Source: Podochytrium sp. JEL0797 (Eukaryota > Chytridiomycota > Chytridiomycetes > Chytridiales > Chytriomycetaceae). From it: a DNA stretch of 12,289 bases. A program made the translations under genes and the position numbers. The stretch spans positions 1-12,289 of the forward strand of contig JADGJG010000808.1 of assembly GCA_027596195.1 (NCBI GenBank). Direction: 5' to 3'. Below are positions 9,244 to 12,289 of the stretch, piece by piece; the first letter of the stretch is position 1; the number at the start of each line of letters is the position of its first letter. The notes beneath the pieces were generated by a model. That model did no database searches. It saw only the letters and a program-made list of their open reading frames with translations, and was not told where the DNA came from.

Positions 9244-11223
9244 ATGATCTTGGCATCCTTCGTTCTGGTGGCGCATTTTGCTGTTCTGATATCTAGTCAG
9301 ATGTTTCAAACCTCGTTCAGCTGCATCTCGTCGCTTCCACACAACCCAATGACAGCCGCAACGTACCAAGTCACGAACCTCCCCAACGAAACCGAATCGC
9401 TGACGTCCACACTAAATGGTCAATACGCGGGATATATGCCAATTACAGGGAGAACGAAGGACGACCTGTTCTTTTGGTATTAAACTTGCAACAACGCGTT
9501 TTTTTGTTCTTCTCAAAAAATTTCTTCAAGGTACTTCCCATCTGCAAACACGTCTTCACAAGACCTCGTCGTATGGTTGAATGGCGGCCCGGGCTGTTCC
9601 TCTCTTTTTGGGAGTTGGGTCGAGAACGGCCCAATTCGGGCAACCTCAAACGGAACCCTCATTGTGAATCCAAACAGCTGGCACCACCAAGCGAATCTGT
9701 TGTACGGTACGAAACGCGTTACCCTCTGCAATATTCCTTTTGCAAACAATTTATTGAAAGTCGGTCACAGTCGAACAACCCCTCGGAACTGGTTTCAGTG
9801 CTGTGCAAAACGCCAGTTCGGGCCCTTTCACGGAATATCAATCCGGATCGCAATTTGTCGTGTTTTTGAATGGGTTTTACGCAAGCTTTCCCGAGGCGAA
9901 AGGGTGGAATTTGTACCTCACGGGAGAGAGTTGGGCCGGGACTTATATTCCCTACATTGGTGCCGCCATCCAAAAATGCAAAAAGCTTGTGGACGGATCA
10001 CTGGTATTTTTGAATCCATCTGCCACCTGCCATCTAAAAATGTTGACCAGTTTTCCCTACCCAGATCAACTTGAAAGGACTTTTAATCGGTGACGGAATC
10101 ATCGACTTTGGGATCCAGTTAGATTTGCCTACAGCAATTAACCAATTCGACTACTTGAACGAAATTGGGTTCTTGACGAATAGCAGCATAAAAGCTCAAG
10201 CCGCTTCCATGGCAGAATCGTGTCGAAACGTCCAAACTAATGAGCAATTGATAAACATTCCATTTCAGTGCGACATGTTCTCGCTCCTCGATAGCTGGTA
10301 CAGTCCATTACACAACGAATACGGAATCGGAAACACCTGTCTGGACTATTATAACGTTGATTATTCTGTGCCGTGTGGCAACTCGGTGGACCAATACTTT
10401 TTGGCCGAAAACTTTTTGGGAAAGTATTTCAACGTGAGTTTTTTTTGGGCATCGGAATCTGGTTCATGTTTTTTCCTGGTATTTTTTAACAAAACTGCAT
10501 TGAACGATTCAGACTCCTGAATTCCGAAACGCAGTTCATGTCGATCCGGTTCTAAACAACTCCATTGCAAAGTACACGTGGCAGCAATGCGCAAATATCG
10601 CAATCACACAAGCTACAGACATGCAGACAGGACCCAGTAGTGGGACCGTAAGAATATCATTTTTGTCATGGTCTGAATACAACTCACTGAATTTTTGGTT
10701 CCTATTTTTCAGTTTCTCGCTGGCCTCATTGCTTCCGGGGTAAAACTCGTCATGTTCACTGGAGACAGAGACTTTGTCGTCAACTATGTTGGCGTCGAAG
10801 AATCGATTGGAAACTTGACATGGGGCGGGCACGCTGGGTTCAACAATTCTCCCGTTTCGTGGGTCGTGAATTCCGTTCCTGCTGGCCTCTATTGGAGCGA
10901 ACGCGGATTGACATATGTCCGCGTGTTTGATGCGGGGCATATGGTGAGCGAAAACGCACGGCGTTGGTGAAAAAAAGGCTCATTCTCGACAACAGGTTCC
11001 TGCCGATCAGCCAATCAGCGGTTCGGCACTTTTGAAAGAGCTCCTTTCTCCGCATACTTCAAGTGCAATTTCAGTGAAAGGAGTAGGACCAATTGCAGCG
11101 AATGGACCGACTGGCAATAGTGGGGTAACCGTTAGTGCAGTTCGATCTGGGTTCGAGGGCAGCTCGATTTCCCTTCGTGTTGGAATTATGGCCGTTATTT
11201 CATGGGCAATAGCATTTTTTTAA
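9244..11223 (+). CDS. Secreted serine carboxypeptidase, S10 family, GPI-like C-terminus
   Basis: Removes C-terminal residues from peptides at acidic pH. Exons: 9244-9476, 9531-9706, 9771-10003, 10065-10433, 10513-10647, 10713-10943, 10996-11223; introns 54, 64, 61, 79, 65 and 52 bp; product 534 residues, normal for S10. The start is the ATG that opens a hydrophobic leader (about residues 1-18). The oxyanion-hole motif LNGGPGCSS is at 94-102, the pH-sensing-type Glu in ENGP is E109, and EQPLGTGFS is the conserved EQPxGxGFS. The triad is S190 (in GESWAG), D402 (in TGDRDF) and H458 (in AGHMVP). Intron 6 falls one codon after the catalytic His; skipping it would end the protein soon after. Several N-glycosylation sequons are present. 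The chain ends in about 14 hydrophobic residues (521-534) with no tail beyond, preceded by small residues (S510, G511, G514-S516), as in GPI-anchored proteins. Yeast Kex1 has a membrane span plus tail instead. Substrate is not predictable; the family is certain. Confidence 0.95.
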
Positions 11224-11359
11224 GAATAGAATTTTGGTTGATTGTTTCCCTTCATTTTTTTTTATATTTCATTTCCAAAAAGAAAACAGCAAATCCACCA
11301 AGCAAAAAACGAATCCATTTTAATAATAAATTATATAAGCAAACACCCTCCTTCCCCCT
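11224..11359. terminator. Convergent 3' region of carboxypeptidase and the Gln/Tyr-rich gene
   Basis: The 136 bp between two convergent stop codons must hold both polyadenylation sites. It is AT-rich. On the plus strand a perfect AATAAA is at 11325-11330, about 100 bp after the carboxypeptidase stop. On the minus strand only AT-rich near-matches (for example TTATTATT) are seen. The two transcripts probably overlap at their ends. Confidence 0.45.
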
Positions 11360-12162
11360 TCACTGCGTACCCGGCGCATACACGTCACCATTTTGAAACC
11401 CATATGCAGCCGCCGCAGCCGCATACTGAGCATACTGATGCTGCTGATACTCCACATGCTGCTGATACTGCTGATACTGCTGATAATCTTGCTGCCCATA
11501 CCCCCCTTGCACCCCAAAATTCTGCATCCCAGCCATCTGCTGCATCATAAACTGCCCACCGTCGTAGATCCCCGATCCAAGCGGGAACGCTGCATCCACA
11601 GGGTGTCGGTCTCGCGGTGTAACATCCAGACTCGAAGTCACAACAATCTTGTTCACTCGTGAATATCCACCACCACCATGACCCGCTGCGTGATCGTTCG
11701 CAAGACCGTGCCCAGCGTCGAGAGAGTCGCGTTTGCGTTTGGTTCCAGTCGTATCCGCCGGCCCAATCGGAATCGGGTGGCTACTTGGCCGAGTGTAGAC
11801 GACAGCGGGAACTTTCTCGGGACGGTCCAATGGTTTCGTTCCGTTTCGATCAATGGTGAACCCGGAAAATTGGTCCAGCGTTTCCTTTGGCTGCAGAGAC
11901 TCGGGACGAGCCACGGTCGCGACGATGGGTGGGGTATGCAGATTCGTTGACGAGACCGTTTTCGAAGCGCTCAGAGTCGTAGGAGGACGAAGGACTCCAG
12001 CATGGTTGGAGGGGAGACTTGCGGCAGAGGAGGGGAAATGTTGATGAGTCGGAACCGAGTCCAGTCGAACAACAGGGTTGCGTTGAGCAGTGAGCGGTTT
12101 CGAGTCCGCAGACTGGTTGGTCAAGAGTTGCACAGGTTCCCAGCGTGAATTTCCATTCACTC
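11360..12162 (-). CDS. Unknown protein, last exon: NLS-bearing with Gln/Tyr-rich tail (5' end missing)
   Basis: I do not recognise this gene. The exon follows a strong 3' splice site: a pyrimidine-rich tract ending CTTAG at 12163-12167 on the minus strand. Earlier exons would lie beyond the window. An open frame of about 267 residues follows, with no plausible ATG near its start. The first half is polar, with many Pro, Ser and Thr. A basic KRKRD motif in the middle could be a nuclear localisation signal. Next comes a His/Gly patch, then a short ordered-looking segment (VNKIVVTSSLDVTPRD). The last 60 residues are low in complexity: repeated QQY units, then an alanine run. Such Q/Y-rich tails are common in fungal transcription regulators and RNA-binding proteins that form condensates, but no folded domain is visible here. 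Coding status is supported by exon length and by the codon-end gradient shared with neighbouring genes. Confidence 0.7.
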
Positions 12163-12203
12163 CTAAGAAAAAAGAAGGAAAAAAAGAATAAATTAAAAAT
12201 CCT

Positions 12204-12205
<2 letters not shown>
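12163..12205 (-). other. 3' part of an intron upstream of the last exon
   Basis: Read on the minus strand, this is a T/C-rich tract with runs of T ending in CTTAG, a good fungal acceptor. The donor site and branch point would be to the right but are lost in the poly-G run. Confidence 0.6.
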
Positions 12206-12254
<49 letters not shown>

Positions 12255-12289
12255 CGGGGGGGGGGGGGGGGGGGGGGGGGGGGCGGGGG
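12206..12289. repeat. Poly-G run at the window end
   Basis: Eighty-four bases of G, broken only by C at 12255 and 12284. It begins abruptly inside an AT-rich intron and runs to the last base. Two-colour sequencing reports lost signal as G, so a contig-end artefact is more likely than real DNA. Confidence 0.85.

Noticed and set aside
11400..11500. CTG-rich plus-strand tract resembling a microsatellite
   Set aside because: It is the coding of the Gln-rich tail read on the opposite strand, with mixed units, not a pure repeat.
1..12289. Novel multi-gene system, CRISPR array or secondary-metabolite cluster
   Set aside because: The recognisable genes belong to well-known, unrelated families, and no regularly spaced repeats or biosynthetic core enzyme are present.

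Overview
This window comes from a compact fungal nuclear genome. All the protein genes are spliced with short GT-AG introns (15 complete ones, 43-79 bp), several with a CTAAC/CTAAT-like branch site. Intergenic gaps are often under 200 bp, and the gene set (GH18 chitinase, cytochrome b561 core protein, Dnf1/Dnf2-type lipid flippase, S10 serine carboxypeptidase) is typically fungal. An early-diverging, chytrid-like fungus is my best guess, but nothing here fixes the phylum. I assembled the exon structures by hand from splice-site phase and family motifs. Each joined CDS has a length divisible by three.

Layout from left to right: a tRNA-Phe(GAA) on the minus strand (23-95). Then about 1.4 kb without a supportable gene, including a striking CpG-free, TpG-rich block (302-783) that looks like a decayed, methylated repeat. 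Then a four-exon chitinase on the minus strand (1547-3276) with a Pro/Gln-rich tail. It is divergent, across only 77 bp, from a single-exon cytochrome b561-type membrane protein (3354-3923, plus). Next a seven-exon P4-ATPase of 1558 residues (4025-9062, plus). Next a seven-exon secreted serine carboxypeptidase with a GPI-like C-terminus (9244-11223, plus). Last, convergent with it, the final exon of an unknown Gln/Tyr-rich, NLS-bearing protein (11360-12162, minus). The window ends in an 84-base poly-G run that looks like a contig-end artefact.

The genes do not form a pathway. Chitinase, flippase and carboxypeptidase all fit surface, wall and secretory biology, but that grouping may be chance. 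I found no new multi-gene system. The most unusual signal is compositional. In several long exons the synonymous third positions run from strongly C-ending codons at the exon start to G-ending codons at the exon end, and the pattern resets after each intron (and once inside a long exon). The tRNA has an A1:C72 mismatch at the end of its acceptor stem.
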